From assembly GCF_028288105.1 (NCBI RefSeq), contig NZ_JAQBOI010000191.1, positions 1-42,221 of the forward strand: a DNA stretch of 42,221 nucleotides. The letters run 5' to 3'. Positions 23,194-32,478 of the stretch are shown one piece after another; positions within the stretch are counted from its first letter, which is position 1, and every line of letters starts with the position of its first letter. The notes below the pieces were generated by a model. That model searched no databases. It was given only the letters and a program-made list of their open reading frames with translations, and was not told the DNA's origin. The translations under genes were made by a program, and so were the position numbers. The DNA is from Mucilaginibacter sp. (GTDB taxonomy: Bacteria > Bacteroidota > Bacteroidia > Sphingobacteriales > Sphingobacteriaceae).

Positions 23194-24504
23194 ATGAAGA
23201 AATTATTATTACTGATACCTGTATTGTTTGCCCTGTCGTGTAAGCAAAAACCAGCCGATACGGTTGAGGGTAAAAAACTAAACAAACTTGCGCAGGACTA
23301 TGTAACGCTTGGCCTCACCATTGGCCAATACGATAGCGATTTTGTTGATGCCTATTATGGGCCCGACTCGCTAAAGCCTAAAGAAATTACTGATAAAACT
23401 TTCCCGAGGGATAGCCTGTTGGCCAACATAAACAGTTTAATGAACGATGTAAAGCTGATAGCTGATGGTTCGGATCTTGATTCAAATAAAATACGGGCAA
23501 ACTGGATGTATAACCAGCTGATAGCATTTGGCAGACGTGTTAGGATCTACGCCGGCGAATACCGTTCGTTCGATGAAGAATCGAGAGAGCTATTTGGCGT
23601 TGCCGCGCCTTCCTATGCCGAAGAATTTTTTAAGGCAGATATAGATAAACTGGATAGCCTGTTGCCGGGGAAAGGAAACGTTAACGATAGGTTTCAGAAA
23701 CTGGCTAATAAATTCGTTATCCCTAAAGATAAGCTGGATGCGGTAATGAAAGCCGCCATTGCCGAAGCCCGCAAACGTACGCTTACCCACTACAAATTAC
23801 CCACCGGCGAAAACTTTACACTGGAATACGTAACCGATAAACCATGGAACGGCTATAACTGGTACAAGGGCAAATATCAAAGTACAGTGCAAATAAATAC
23901 CGATATCAAAATATTTATAGACCGCGCCATTGATGTAGGCAGCCACGAAAGCTACCCCGGCCATCATGTGTACAATATGCTGCTGGAGAAAAACCTGTAT
24001 CATGACAGGGGATGGGTAGAAATTTCGCTTTATCCGTTGTTTAGTCCGCAATCGTTAATTGCCGAAGGGAGCGCTAATTATGGGATAGAAGTTGCTTTCC
24101 CGGGAGATGATAAGGTGAAGTTTGCTAAAAATGTATTGCTGCCCCTTGCAGGTTTAGATACCGCGGGCATCGATATCTATTTTAAAGCGCTTGCTATAAA
24201 AGGCCAGTTAAATTATGCCCGTAACGAGGCTGCCCGTGGTTTAATAAACGATACCATGAGCCAGAGCAAAGCCCGGAGTTATCTGAAAAAATACTGCTTA
24301 ATGAACGACGAAACAGCCGATAAATCTATCAGCTTTATTAAAAAATACCGCAGCTATGTTATCAATTACAATTACGGACAAGACCTGGTTAAAAACTATA
24401 TTGAGCGTAACGGCGGCACAGCCAAAGCACCAGAAAAGCGCTGGGAACTATTGGGCCACCTGTTAAGCAACCCTGTTAATCCTGCAGATCTGGTGAAGAA
24501 ATAA
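23194..24504 (+). CDS. DUF885 lipoprotein, putative metallopeptidase-like
   Basis: A 436-residue lipoprotein: the signal LLLLIPVLFALSC ends in a lipobox with Cys16. The body belongs to DUF885 by the block DVGSHESYPGHHVYNMLLEKN, in which HESYPGHH (251-258) is the family's zinc-like His/Glu motif. Reported DUF885 proteins act as periplasmic or surface carboxypeptidase-like enzymes; catalysis here is not shown. A partial -7-like element (TAACTTCG) lies upstream. It converges on the membrane protein gene with only 5 bp between the stops and no visible terminator. Confidence 0.88.
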   Translation: MKKLLLLIPVLFALSCKQKPADTVEGKKLNKLAQDYVTLGLTIGQYDSDFVDAYYGPDSLKPKEITDKTFPRDSLLANINSLMNDVKLIADGSDLDSNKIRANWMYNQLIAFGRRVRIYAGEYRSFDEESRELFGVAAPSYAEEFFKADIDKLDSLLPGKGNVNDRFQKLANKFVIPKDKLDAVMKAAIAEARKRTLTHYKLPTGENFTLEYVTDKPWNGYNWYKGKYQSTVQINTDIKIFIDRAIDVGSHESYPGHHVYNMLLEKNLYHDRGWVEISLYPLFSPQSLIAEGSANYGIEVAFPGDDKVKFAKNVLLPLAGLDTAGIDIYFKALAIKGQLNYARNEAARGLINDTMSQSKARSYLKKYCLMNDETADKSISFIKKYRSYVINYNYGQDLVKNYIERNGGTAKAPEKRWELLGHLLSNPVNPADLVKK

Positions 24505-24509
24505 ACGTA

Positions 24510-25691
24510 TTAGAAGTCGCCGCTTGAGCCACCACCGCCGCCGGTACCACCGCCAAAGCGCTGGGTTGGTAGGTTTGCCGCGGGGGGTAAATGTGATGTA
24601 GTTTCACCGATTACAAGTCCTTCAATATTAAGGCTGTCAAGCGTACCGGTCTCATCAGGTTCGGCATAGGTGAAGCCAATACGTGGTATTTTTAGGTATT
24701 TAATGATAGTGTACGATAGTGCCAGTAAGATCATCCCCGATAGGGTAAGCATGATCTCGATAGGTAATAAATGGTAATAGTTTCTGAAAGTCGCAACCGA
24801 TACGGCTGCTAAAATCATACCTATCCGCAAGAACATGGTATTCTTTTTTTTGATGCCGATGAATACATACACCACCGGAAGCAATATGGTCCACAACCAA
24901 AAAATGTAGCCAAATGGTATAGTGGTATGCGAATCGTCCAAGCCGTTTAAAGCGTTATTTAACCTGTTAACCACAAAATAATTACCTGCGGCGTAAAGGG
25001 TGATCAAGCTAATTATCTTGGCGATGATAAGGCAATTTGTGTAATTAACAGATGCTTTATTGCTGCTTATCCTGTTAAAGAAAAAATAAGCGCCGCCTGC
25101 TGCCATCATCATTATAAAAGGCATGGTAGCCAACCCAAATTGCCCGGCTTTTGCCCAGGCAAAATATACAAATGCAAAAAAGGCGATACAGCTTGCAGCT
25201 GTGGTAACAACATCGGCAAAGCGGAAGGTTAGCAATGTACACAATATGCATATAAGCGCTGCACATAACAAGGTATCAACCGAGTTTAAGTGCATGTCAA
25301 TAATAAGCCAGATGCACCCACCCGCAAATAAGCATGCTGAGTAATACAGCAAAGCATTATCCACCCCCGAGTGGAAGTAATGCCTTTCACGCATAAGATA
25401 CTCTAACGCTGCATAACACACAATCCCCAAAAAAATGGGCCAGCCCGGCGAATCAACCAAATGTGTACTTAAACCAAGCAAGCTTAAGAGCCCAGTAGCA
25501 AACAAAGCAATTATTAAGGTGAGGATAAATAAACCCACCCTGACTATGATCCCCGGTATGTAAAAGCCTACAGGATGCGCTGTTTTAATATTATCAAACT
25601 CCGCGGTGGTAATGCGGTTCGCTTGCTGGTCGGCTTTTAGCAAATCTACTATATGCAGGTTATTTAACCACTCTTTGTTATATATGATCAT
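24510..25691 (-). CDS. Multi-pass membrane protein with Gly-rich C-terminus
   Basis: A 393-residue inner-membrane protein with about ten hydrophobic segments and a C-terminal tail RFGGGTGGGGGSSGDF, a glycine tail of the sort seen at the end of TPM-domain proteins. The N-terminus (about 1-45) is charged and soluble, reminiscent of the DUF2157 N-terminal domain of its neighbour, so a distant relation is possible. The start overlaps the preceding gene's stop by 4 bp (ATGA), so the two are translationally coupled. Function unknown; I do not recognise a named family with confidence. Confidence 0.75.
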   Translation of the reverse strand: MIIYNKEWLNNLHIVDLLKADQQANRITTAEFDNIKTAHPVGFYIPGIIVRVGLFILTLIIALFATGLLSLLGLSTHLVDSPGWPIFLGIVCYAALEYLMRERHYFHSGVDNALLYYSACLFAGGCIWLIIDMHLNSVDTLLCAALICILCTLLTFRFADVVTTAASCIAFFAFVYFAWAKAGQFGLATMPFIMMMAAGGAYFFFNRISSNKASVNYTNCLIIAKIISLITLYAAGNYFVVNRLNNALNGLDDSHTTIPFGYIFWLWTILLPVVYVFIGIKKKNTMFLRIGMILAAVSVATFRNYYHLLPIEIMLTLSGMILLALSYTIIKYLKIPRIGFTYAEPDETGTLDSLNIEGLVIGETTSHLPPAANLPTQRFGGGTGGGGGSSGDF

Positions 25692-26671
25692 GCTGCTTTA
25701 AGTTTTTTGTTGATGTTGATGATCAAAAATATCAGCCCTATTGCCGATAATATAAAGCCCAGGAATAACAATTCGGCGCCACCGGTAGAGTTTGCCATGA
25801 AATACATTACTCTGAACATTAGGCAGCAGGAAGCGAAGTAGCTGTATAAAATGGTAAGCAGTATAAAATAAAACGACTTCTCTTTATAAGCATCGCGGTA
25901 CACGTAAACAGCTAAAGCAAAAATCACAGCCATCCATAAAATGTAATAAGGGCTATCGTAATACTCAAAGTAACCGGCCAGTAATGATATAAATGCAACA
26001 TGCACACCATAGTGGTGGTAACTGAATTTAAAATGCTTTTTTATATCGAAGCGTTGGGTTAGGTAAGCGGCCACAAGCAGCATCGCGCCAAAAAGCACAT
26101 AGGTGAAAATGATCTCTTTGTTATTGAAAGTGCCGTAAGCCAGCAGTTTTTTTGGGGTAACCGATACACCCATCCACAAAGCCAAACTGGCAATAGCCAT
26201 GCTTAAGATGCCTAAATGATCAAAGTAATAAGCGATGAAGAACAGGGCCAGCATAGGTATAAAAGTTGCCATGCCATAGTTTAACCCAAATACTTGATAC
26301 TGAAACTGCAGGTAGCCAACAAAGGTTACCATGCTGATGCTTCCAAGTAACAAAATATAATCGAACCCGGTATTGGGCGATTTTACCTTGCCCCAGCTAA
26401 ACGGATGTTTGTGTTTAAAACAATAAGCAAAACAACCAATACATACCAGCGCAATAAACGCCAGGATAGCCTGATGGCCAATGGTATCAATGTTTTTATA
26501 AACCAATATACCCAGGCCGCCCGATAACAACATTACGCCCAGGTAAAGCAAGGTCTTTAATTCCCAATGAACGGAGAATAATTGGTGAAGGTGCTTCTGC
26601 CGGATCTTTTCTAACGAGCTATCGCTGATATAACCCTCGGCATGAAGTTTATTGTAAATTTCGGGTTCCAA
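25688..26671 (-). CDS. DUF2157-domain membrane protein
   Basis: A 327-residue inner-membrane protein. The soluble N-terminus (EIYNKLHAEGYISDSSLEKIRQKHL) matches the DUF2157 start, followed by about nine hydrophobic helices. It overlaps the next gene by 4 bp, forming a two-gene operon with 24510-25691. It is the first gene of the pair and lies 117 bp past the OmpA gene's stop on the same strand, with a terminator between them. Function unknown. Confidence 0.85.
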   Translation of the reverse strand: MEPEIYNKLHAEGYISDSSLEKIRQKHLHQLFSVHWELKTLLYLGVMLLSGGLGILVYKNIDTIGHQAILAFIALVCIGCFAYCFKHKHPFSWGKVKSPNTGFDYILLLGSISMVTFVGYLQFQYQVFGLNYGMATFIPMLALFFIAYYFDHLGILSMAIASLALWMGVSVTPKKLLAYGTFNNKEIIFTYVLFGAMLLVAAYLTQRFDIKKHFKFSYHHYGVHVAFISLLAGYFEYYDSPYYILWMAVIFALAVYVYRDAYKEKSFYFILLTILYSYFASCCLMFRVMYFMANSTGGAELLFLGFILSAIGLIFLIININKKLKAA

Positions 26672-26732
26672 TGTTATTGATGTAAGGGTTTAAAGCTTTA
26701 TAAAGATAACAAAGTATCTGGCCCCATCAATA

Positions 26733-26770
26733 AAAAGGGCTAAGCCTTATTTAATGCTTAGCCCCCTATT
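26733..26770 (-). terminator. Terminator after the OmpA lipoprotein gene
   Basis: GGGCTAAGC (26737-26745) and GCTTAGCCC (26756-26764) form a perfect 9-bp stem with a 10-nt loop. Read on the - strand it is followed by TTTTTATT, giving an intrinsic terminator for the OmpA gene. Confidence 0.9.
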
Positions 26771-26788
26771 TAAAATTAAGTTAAAAAC

Positions 26789-27313
26789 TTACAGTTTTTT
26801 TATCTCGACACGGCGATTAAGCGCACGGCCTTCTTCGGTTGCATTAGAAGTAATAGGTTTTGATTCGCCATAACCTTTAATATCCAAGTTGGAACCGCTT
26901 ACACCGGTGTTAACCAAATAGGTTTTTACCGCGTTTGCACGCTCAACAGATAGCGACATGTTATGCTCGTCGGTACCTTCGGCAGATGAATTTCCGTTTA
27001 GTACAAATTTAACGGAGGCATCTTTCTTCATTTCGGCAGCAGCCTTGTCTAAAGCAGGGTAAGCATCGGTTTTTAATATGCCCGAGTTAAACTCAAATTG
27101 AATGTTACTGAAATTATAATCTGGTTTTTCAACAACAGGCGCAGGTGCTGGTTTTTCAACAGGTGCAGGTGCTGGTTGTGGCGCAGGTTCGGGTTGGGTT
27201 TCTGCAACCGGTGGTGTTTGTTTAACAATTGGCTTTTTTGATTTACAAGCCGGCAGTACAACTACAGCTAATATAATAACAAGTGGTAAATAAAATGATC
27301 TTAAAAACTTCAT
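26789..27313 (-). CDS. OmpA-family peptidoglycan-binding lipoprotein
   Basis: A 174-residue outer-membrane lipoprotein (lipobox VLPAC, Cys23) with a Pro/Glu/Ala-rich linker of about 40 residues (EPAPQPAPAPVEKPAPAP), then an OmpA C-terminal domain (about 70-174). The domain shows NGNSSAEGTDEHNMSLSVERANAVKTYLV and the NRRVEIKKL end, the motif that binds diaminopimelate of peptidoglycan. It links the outer membrane to the cell wall like Pal. Its own terminator follows. It is divergent from the DUF2339 gene; a TATATTTA-type -7 on the - strand sits in the 184-bp gap (27314-27497). Confidence 0.93.
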   Translation of the reverse strand: MKFLRSFYLPLVIILAVVVLPACKSKKPIVKQTPPVAETQPEPAPQPAPAPVEKPAPAPVVEKPDYNFSNIQFEFNSGILKTDAYPALDKAAAEMKKDASVKFVLNGNSSAEGTDEHNMSLSVERANAVKTYLVNTGVSGSNLDIKGYGESKPITSNATEEGRALNRRVEIKKL

Positions 27314-27463
27314 AGTTTAAGTGTTTGATTAAGTATGGAAAACGTTTAGGGTTACCCGATATTGTAAATATATAAATTTAGCTAAAGGTAAAGCTCATTT
27401 ATGTGCGGGCAATCCGGCTATGTAATTCAAACTAAAATTTTTACATCTTACCGATAATAATTG

Positions 27464-27471
27464 TACTTTAG
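27464..27471 (+). promoter_or_regulatory. -7-like element TACTTTAG for the DUF2339 gene
   Basis: Matches TAnnTTTG except for one base, 26 nt before the ATG at 27498. Confidence 0.35.
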
Positions 27472-27497
27472 ATATGACTTGAACCTAATCCCACTGT

Positions 27498-29867
27498 ATG
27501 GAAATTATATATGTAGTGCTTTTACTGGTGATCATTTATTTACTGGTTACCAATAAAAACTTTTACAACGATAAGGTGAATATCCTTGAAGCCCGCATAA
27601 TGGAGCTTCAGCGTTTTGTAAAGCAAAATAGCATTAGCAAACCTGCCGATGATGTTAAGCCATTACCAACAGTAGTTCCACCAGCTAAAGTGCCCGAACC
27701 GCCGGCGCCTCTACCTGCGCCGGTTGTTCCTGAACATATTGAACGGCCAAAAGAGGTTATTACCGACCCAATAGACAGCATAAGGAAACCTGTAAAACCT
27801 CTGGATGCACCCACACCACCAAGGCCGGTATATCACAGGCCCGAGCCAGAACCCCAGCTTTCCTTTTTTGAGCGCTACCCCGATCTGGAAAAATTTATAG
27901 GCGAAAACCTTATAAACAAAATTGGTATAGCCATTTTGGTGCTGGCTATTGCCTTTTTTGTAAAATACGCTATTGATAATAACTGGGTTGGCCCGGTTGG
28001 GCGCGTGGGCATTGGTGTGCTTTGCGGTGGTATTTTAATTGGCATTGCCCATCGTATGCGCAACTCGTACCGGGCATTTAGCTCGGTGCTGGTAGGTGGC
28101 GGGCTTGCGGTTTTATATTTTACTATAACCCTGGCATACCATCAGTTCCATCTGTTTAATCAAACCACATCATTTATTATACTAATTGTAATAACCTGTT
28201 TCGCGGTGGCGCTATCGCTGCTGTATGATAAGCAGGAACTTGCTGTGATAGCCCTGATAGGTGGTCTGGCAAGTCCGTTTATGGTGAGTACCGGGCAGGC
28301 TAATTATAACGCCTTGTTTCTTTACCTGGTAATTTTAAATGCAGGGTTACTTGTTATTGCCTATAACAAAACGTGGAGGATACTTAACGCCACAGCGTTT
28401 GGGTTAACGGTAATTGTATTTATGGCAGTACTGACCTCGTTAACGGCACCAACTTACGTTACCGGCTTTTTGTATGCCAGCATACTTTACCTCCTGTTTT
28501 TTGGTATAAATGTGGCCAACAATATAAAAGAGAATAAAAAGTTTGTGGCAATTGATTTTACCATACTACTTACCAATACTGCCCTGTACTTTGCGGTTGG
28601 CCTTTACCTACTAACCATGATGCATCAGGATAATATGCGGGGGTTGTTCACTGCAGGCTTAGCGGTTGTAAACTTACTGCTGTCATTCCTTATGTTTCGC
28701 AACCGTAAGGTGGATACCAATATACTTTACCTGCTTATTGGCATTACACTTACGTTTATATCGCTTACCGCGCCAATACAATTAAATGGCCATTATATTA
28801 CCCTGTTTTGGGCTGCCGAAGCTGTACTGTTGTACTGGTTGTCCCTAAAATCGGGCATACAGCTAATGAAGCTTACTTCGCTGATTGTTTGGGGAGCTAT
28901 GATGGTGAGTTTGTTAATGGATTGGAGCCAGGTATATGTTCCCTCCAACACAATGATGATCGTGGCTAATAAAGGCTTTATCACAACGTTGATAGCAGCC
29001 ATAGGCTCGTACCTGTTATACCGCTTGGTTGAAAAGGGCGACGACCAACAGATCTACGGCTTTGCCATACCGGCAAATATGTATAAAATCACGGCCCTGC
29101 TGCTGTTGTTTTTGAGCGGCCTACTGGAGATAAATCACCAGTTTTTAAATCATTACCCCGATACACGGATCAATATTTTATACCTGATGTTGTATGTACC
29201 GGCGTTTGTGTACGTGTTTTACATGCTTTCAAAACGTTTTGAAGGTATCCGGCTGGATTGGAAACTAAGCGGCCGTATTATAGCGGTTACTTTAGTGGGC
29301 TACATAGCCTGTTTAATTAGTTTGTTTGATACGCAGTATATGATGCTGATAGAACAGAAGGCATCTCCCGTGCACCTTTGGGCCAATTGGCTAGCCGCAG
29401 TTTTTGCAGGGCTGTTGTTTTACCAGCTAATACAGATAGTTAGGGAACATCTTGATGAAGCGGAGCAACAAATGGCTATCTGGGTGCTATCAGCTGCTAT
29501 AGTAACATTCCTGAGTGTTGAACTGAGCCTGGTAAGTAATATGATGTTCTTTTCGCCAACCACCACCATTGATAGGGTCGAGACTGTTTACATTAAAGTA
29601 GGCCTGCCAATATTGTGGGGGCTGTTATCATTTGCATTAATGATATTGGGGATGCGCAATAAGGTGCGTACGCTGCGTATCGCATCGTTAACACTGTTTT
29701 CAATAACGCTGATAAAATTGTTTGTGTTTGATATACAAGGCATACCACCGGCAGGCAAAATCGCGGCTTTCTTTTGTTTAGGAGTGCTGCTGCTTATCGT
29801 ATCGTTTATGTATCAAAGGGTTAAAAAAATACTGGTTGAAGATGAGAATAAGGCTAAGGTTGAATAA
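27498..29867 (+). CDS. DUF2339 large multi-pass membrane protein
   Basis: A 789-residue inner-membrane protein. The N-terminus has one hydrophobic helix, a short coiled coil (about 22-45), and a Pro-rich cytoplasmic or periplasmic linker (about 50-125). From about 140 onward it is a continuous series of membrane helices, roughly twenty by eye, starting with ENLINKIGIAILVLAIAFFVKYAIDNNWVGPVGRV, the DUF2339 signature. The protein overlaps the next gene, which encodes a DUF3999 partner; this pairing is characteristic for the family. Function is not established. Confidence 0.9.
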   Translation: MEIIYVVLLLVIIYLLVTNKNFYNDKVNILEARIMELQRFVKQNSISKPADDVKPLPTVVPPAKVPEPPAPLPAPVVPEHIERPKEVITDPIDSIRKPVKPLDAPTPPRPVYHRPEPEPQLSFFERYPDLEKFIGENLINKIGIAILVLAIAFFVKYAIDNNWVGPVGRVGIGVLCGGILIGIAHRMRNSYRAFSSVLVGGGLAVLYFTITLAYHQFHLFNQTTSFIILIVITCFAVALSLLYDKQELAVIALIGGLASPFMVSTGQANYNALFLYLVILNAGLLVIAYNKTWRILNATAFGLTVIVFMAVLTSLTAPTYVTGFLYASILYLLFFGINVANNIKENKKFVAIDFTILLTNTALYFAVGLYLLTMMHQDNMRGLFTAGLAVVNLLLSFLMFRNRKVDTNILYLLIGITLTFISLTAPIQLNGHYITLFWAAEAVLLYWLSLKSGIQLMKLTSLIVWGAMMVSLLMDWSQVYVPSNTMMIVANKGFITTLIAAIGSYLLYRLVEKGDDQQIYGFAIPANMYKITALLLLFLSGLLEINHQFLNHYPDTRINILYLMLYVPAFVYVFYMLSKRFEGIRLDWKLSGRIIAVTLVGYIACLISLFDTQYMMLIEQKASPVHLWANWLAAVFAGLLFYQLIQIVREHLDEAEQQMAIWVLSAAIVTFLSVELSLVSNMMFFSPTTTIDRVETVYIKVGLPILWGLLSFALMILGMRNKVRTLRIASLTLFSITLIKLFVFDIQGIPPAGKIAAFFCLGVLLLIVSFMYQRVKKILVEDENKAKVE

Positions 29868-31080
29868 GGTTTTATTAACGCTGATATTGCTTGCCGGCAG
29901 CACATGCCTGCTGGCGCAGCAAATCTTTAAATATAAAGCTGATATTGGGAAGGTAGATACTTCGGCCTTTTACCGTGTAAGCTTGCCCCCCGGCTTATTG
30001 GCAAAAAGCAATGCCGATTTAACCGATATACGGGTACTAAACCAAAGCGGGAAGTTTGTGCCTTATATATTTGGGAACCAGTTGCCGGTAAAAGAACAGC
30101 AAAGCTTTATTGTATTCCCGCAGATAAGCATTGCTAAACAGCCCGATACCATAACTACCTTTGTTGCCGAAAATAAGGACCGTTTAACTATTAACCAGCT
30201 AAACCTAAAGCTGCGTAATACATCTGTAGATAGGATAGTAAACCTTGCCGGCAGCGATGATCTTGCCAACTGGTATGCCATCAAAGAAAACATACTGCTA
30301 AGCAAAGCAGGCGAGGATGGAAGCACCGGGGGGATTTACGAGCAGCTACTCAACTTCCCGGCCAGTACTTATCGGTATTTTAAAATACAGGTAAATAACA
30401 ACCGCAAAGATCCGGTTGCCATATTACAGGCAGGCATTTATCAAATGCAATTGGTAAAACCTGTTTATACCGAACTTACCGGGGTTAAATTCATCCAAAA
30501 GGATAGCGCTAAGGTAAGCCGTATAGTTATAACCTTTAACGAAGCCTACCCGGTTAACAAGCTAAAACTAAGCGTTGCCGGTGCTAAATACTATAAGCGC
30601 GCTATCAGCATTTATAGCATTGATGGCAAAAAACGAGACCTGTTAGGCGATACCGAAATAAGCTCGGTGGGAAATAGTGAGCTATTTGTATCGGCCAAAG
30701 CCAAAAAAATAATGCTTGAGATTACCAATGAAGATAACCCGCCATTAAATATTAGTGATATAATTGCGTATCAGTTAGATCAAACACTTATCGCGTATTT
30801 AGATAAGGGAGATAATTATCATTTATTGTTTGGCGATACTGCCGCTTCTGCACCAGTATACGATCTTCAATTTTTTGCAGATAGCCTTCAGCGGAACTTA
30901 CCGGTAGTAAAGGTTGGCGACGTGGACAATAATCCATTGTTTCAGCATAAAACGGTGGCTCCGAGGCAACATATACCCACCTGGTTAATTTGGGTTGCTA
31001 TAATAGCTGTAATAAGCCTGCTCACCTTTCTTACCTTAAAAATGACCAAAGAGGTAGGGGAAAGAAAGAAGCAAGAATGA
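29842..31080 (+). CDS. DUF3999 exported membrane-anchored protein
   Basis: A 412-residue protein with a signal peptide (VLLTLILLAGSTCLLAQ), a large beta-rich extracytoplasmic domain and a C-terminal membrane helix (WLIWVAIIAVISLLTFLTL) followed by a charged tail. Family DUF3999 is recognised from the FKYKADIGKVDTSAFYRVSLPPGLLAKSNADLTDIRVLN opening. The ATG at 29842 overlaps the DUF2339 gene by 26 bp, so the two proteins probably form one complex. An in-frame TTG six bases earlier is less likely. Confidence 0.88.
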   Translation: MRIRLRLNKVLLTLILLAGSTCLLAQQIFKYKADIGKVDTSAFYRVSLPPGLLAKSNADLTDIRVLNQSGKFVPYIFGNQLPVKEQQSFIVFPQISIAKQPDTITTFVAENKDRLTINQLNLKLRNTSVDRIVNLAGSDDLANWYAIKENILLSKAGEDGSTGGIYEQLLNFPASTYRYFKIQVNNNRKDPVAILQAGIYQMQLVKPVYTELTGVKFIQKDSAKVSRIVITFNEAYPVNKLKLSVAGAKYYKRAISIYSIDGKKRDLLGDTEISSVGNSELFVSAKAKKIMLEITNEDNPPLNISDIIAYQLDQTLIAYLDKGDNYHLLFGDTAASAPVYDLQFFADSLQRNLPVVKVGDVDNNPLFQHKTVAPRQHIPTWLIWVAIIAVISLLTFLTLKMTKEVGERKKQE

Positions 31081-31117
31081 GTTACAATGCTAACTGTTAG
31101 TTTTAGTAAAATATTAG

Positions 31118-31148
31118 ATACAATAGATATTGTATTATTAATTTTTTA
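31118..31148 (+). terminator. Weak A/T-rich hairpin after the DUF3999 gene
   Basis: ATACAAT (31118-31124) pairs with ATTGTAT (31129-31135) around AGAT and is followed by TATTAATTTTTT. The stem is all A/T apart from one C-G pair, so its terminator strength is doubtful. Confidence 0.35.
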
Positions 31149-31183
31149 TAATACATTTATACTAACCAAATTATACCTCGTAA

Positions 31184-31735
31184 TTGAAAAAGATTCTTGC
31201 AATATTTATGCTTGCTGTGCTTGTGTTTAACACAGGCGGCTACATGCTATTGTTTCATTATTTCATGAACGAGTCTGACCAGTTTGCTAACGAGCAAATA
31301 AGCAAAGGGTACTACAAGCCCGAAGAACTGGTAGAAATAAAGATCCCTATCCGTATGCCTTACGTACAGGAACAGCGCGAATACGAGAACATATCGGGAC
31401 AGATCCAGTTAAAAGGTAACTGCTATAACTATGTAGCCCTTAAAATGACCAGGGATACCATGTATGTGAAGTGTATACCTAACTACACAAAAACCAAATT
31501 GGTTAACGATAACGTTATCACTGCTAAAGAAGTAAGTGATATTCCCCTGGCTAAAAAGAATCATGCCCCTTTAGTTAAGAAAACCGGCATTGATAACGAG
31601 TACAACTATTCCGTTGTTTTATTTGACCTTGCAGTACCTGCTAAGGCACTGCATGTAGCATTTTTCTATAAAGCGCCAAAAACGCTTAGTACCTACCTTT
31701 CTTCGCCAGGGCAACCACCCGATCTGTTGGCATAA
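31184..31735 (+). CDS. Exported protein of unknown function
   Basis: A 183-residue protein with an N-terminal membrane anchor or signal (KKILAIFMLAVLVFNTGGYMLLF), then a mostly beta-rich soluble region. The probable start is TTG at 31184, because the next in-frame ATG (MLAVLVF) would remove the positively charged start of the signal. I do not recognise the family. It stands after the DUF3999 gene with a 103-bp gap holding a weak hairpin, so co-transcription is possible. Confidence 0.7.
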   Translation: MKKILAIFMLAVLVFNTGGYMLLFHYFMNESDQFANEQISKGYYKPEELVEIKIPIRMPYVQEQREYENISGQIQLKGNCYNYVALKMTRDTMYVKCIPNYTKTKLVNDNVITAKEVSDIPLAKKNHAPLVKKTGIDNEYNYSVVLFDLAVPAKALHVAFFYKAPKTLSTYLSSPGQPPDLLA

Positions 31736-31844
31736 TACCATTCATAATTTCACGGGGATGCATTTTGGTATGGCTTAAGCTTATACCTGAATTTATTTTA
31801 CAGTATTTTTTTATTGCTTATTAGATTAAGCGGCCAACCTGCTG

Positions 31845-31875
31845 TTTGGGCATCCTCATATCTGTATTATTTTAT
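31845..31875 (+). promoter_or_regulatory. Putative promoter of the CMD/TonB-receptor operon
   Basis: TTTG (31845-31848) and TATTTTAT (31868-31875) lie 19 nt apart, fitting Bacteroidota -33/-7 spacing; the -7 has two mismatches from TAnnTTTG. The ATG is 11 nt downstream. No riboswitch was recognised in the 31736-31886 gap. Confidence 0.4.
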
Positions 31876-31886
31876 CGTATTATTTT

Positions 31887-32447
31887 ATGCCTCATATAGC
31901 ACTTGAAGACCATTTGCCGGGTATTACCGGCTTGTTGGAATATAGCAAAGGTACTGCGCAGCCTATTCGCGACTTAACGCAGTTTTTACTGCGCGGCCCG
32001 TCAACACTTACCGAAGCAGAGCGTGAGCTTATCGCTACCGTTGTATCATATGGTAACGAATGCACATTTTGCACAACCGCCCATACCGCAGCCGCCGATC
32101 TATTATCAGGCGAAAGCCAAACAGCCGAAAAGGTAAAACAGGATATCGACACCGCGCCCGTTAGCGAAAAGATGAAAGCTTTGTTAACTATTGCTTCGCT
32201 TACCAGGCAGAGCGGCAAAAGTGTAACACCCGATATTGTTCAGAAAGCGAAAGATGCCGGCGCAACCGATATTGAGATACACGATACTGTATTAATTGCC
32301 GCCCTGTTTTGCTTATACAACAGGTATGTTGATGGCCTGGGTACCGCTTTACCGGCCGACCCTGCTTACTATAATATTTTGGCCGATAGGCTTGTTAACC
32401 ATGGCTACACCCGCTTACCGCAGGGTTATGACCATTTAAAGAAATAA
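31887..32447 (+). CDS. AhpD/CMD-like peroxidase-related protein (copy 1)
   Basis: A 186-residue helical protein of the carboxymuconolactone decarboxylase/AhpD superfamily. The AhpD redox signature E-x11-C-x2-C-x3-H is complete: Glu47, Cys59, Cys62 (ECTFCTTAH), His66. AhpD-type proteins reduce peroxides or disulfides through the Cys pair. This opens the run with TonB receptor, MFS and two further copies, which implies a shared, unknown small-molecule role. No signal peptide, so cytoplasmic. The family is certain; the reaction is not. Confidence 0.88.
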   Translation: MPHIALEDHLPGITGLLEYSKGTAQPIRDLTQFLLRGPSTLTEAERELIATVVSYGNECTFCTTAHTAAADLLSGESQTAEKVKQDIDTAPVSEKMKALLTIASLTRQSGKSVTPDIVQKAKDAGATDIEIHDTVLIAALFCLYNRYVDGLGTALPADPAYYNILADRLVNHGYTRLPQGYDHLKK

Positions 32448-32478
32448 TAAATCCCCTAACAATTAAGCTCAACTCACA

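Noticed and set aside
31736..31886. Possible cobalamin or other riboswitch before the TonB receptor operon
   Set aside because: No cobalamin-box sequence or other conserved aptamer core was found; only a promoter-like pair is visible.
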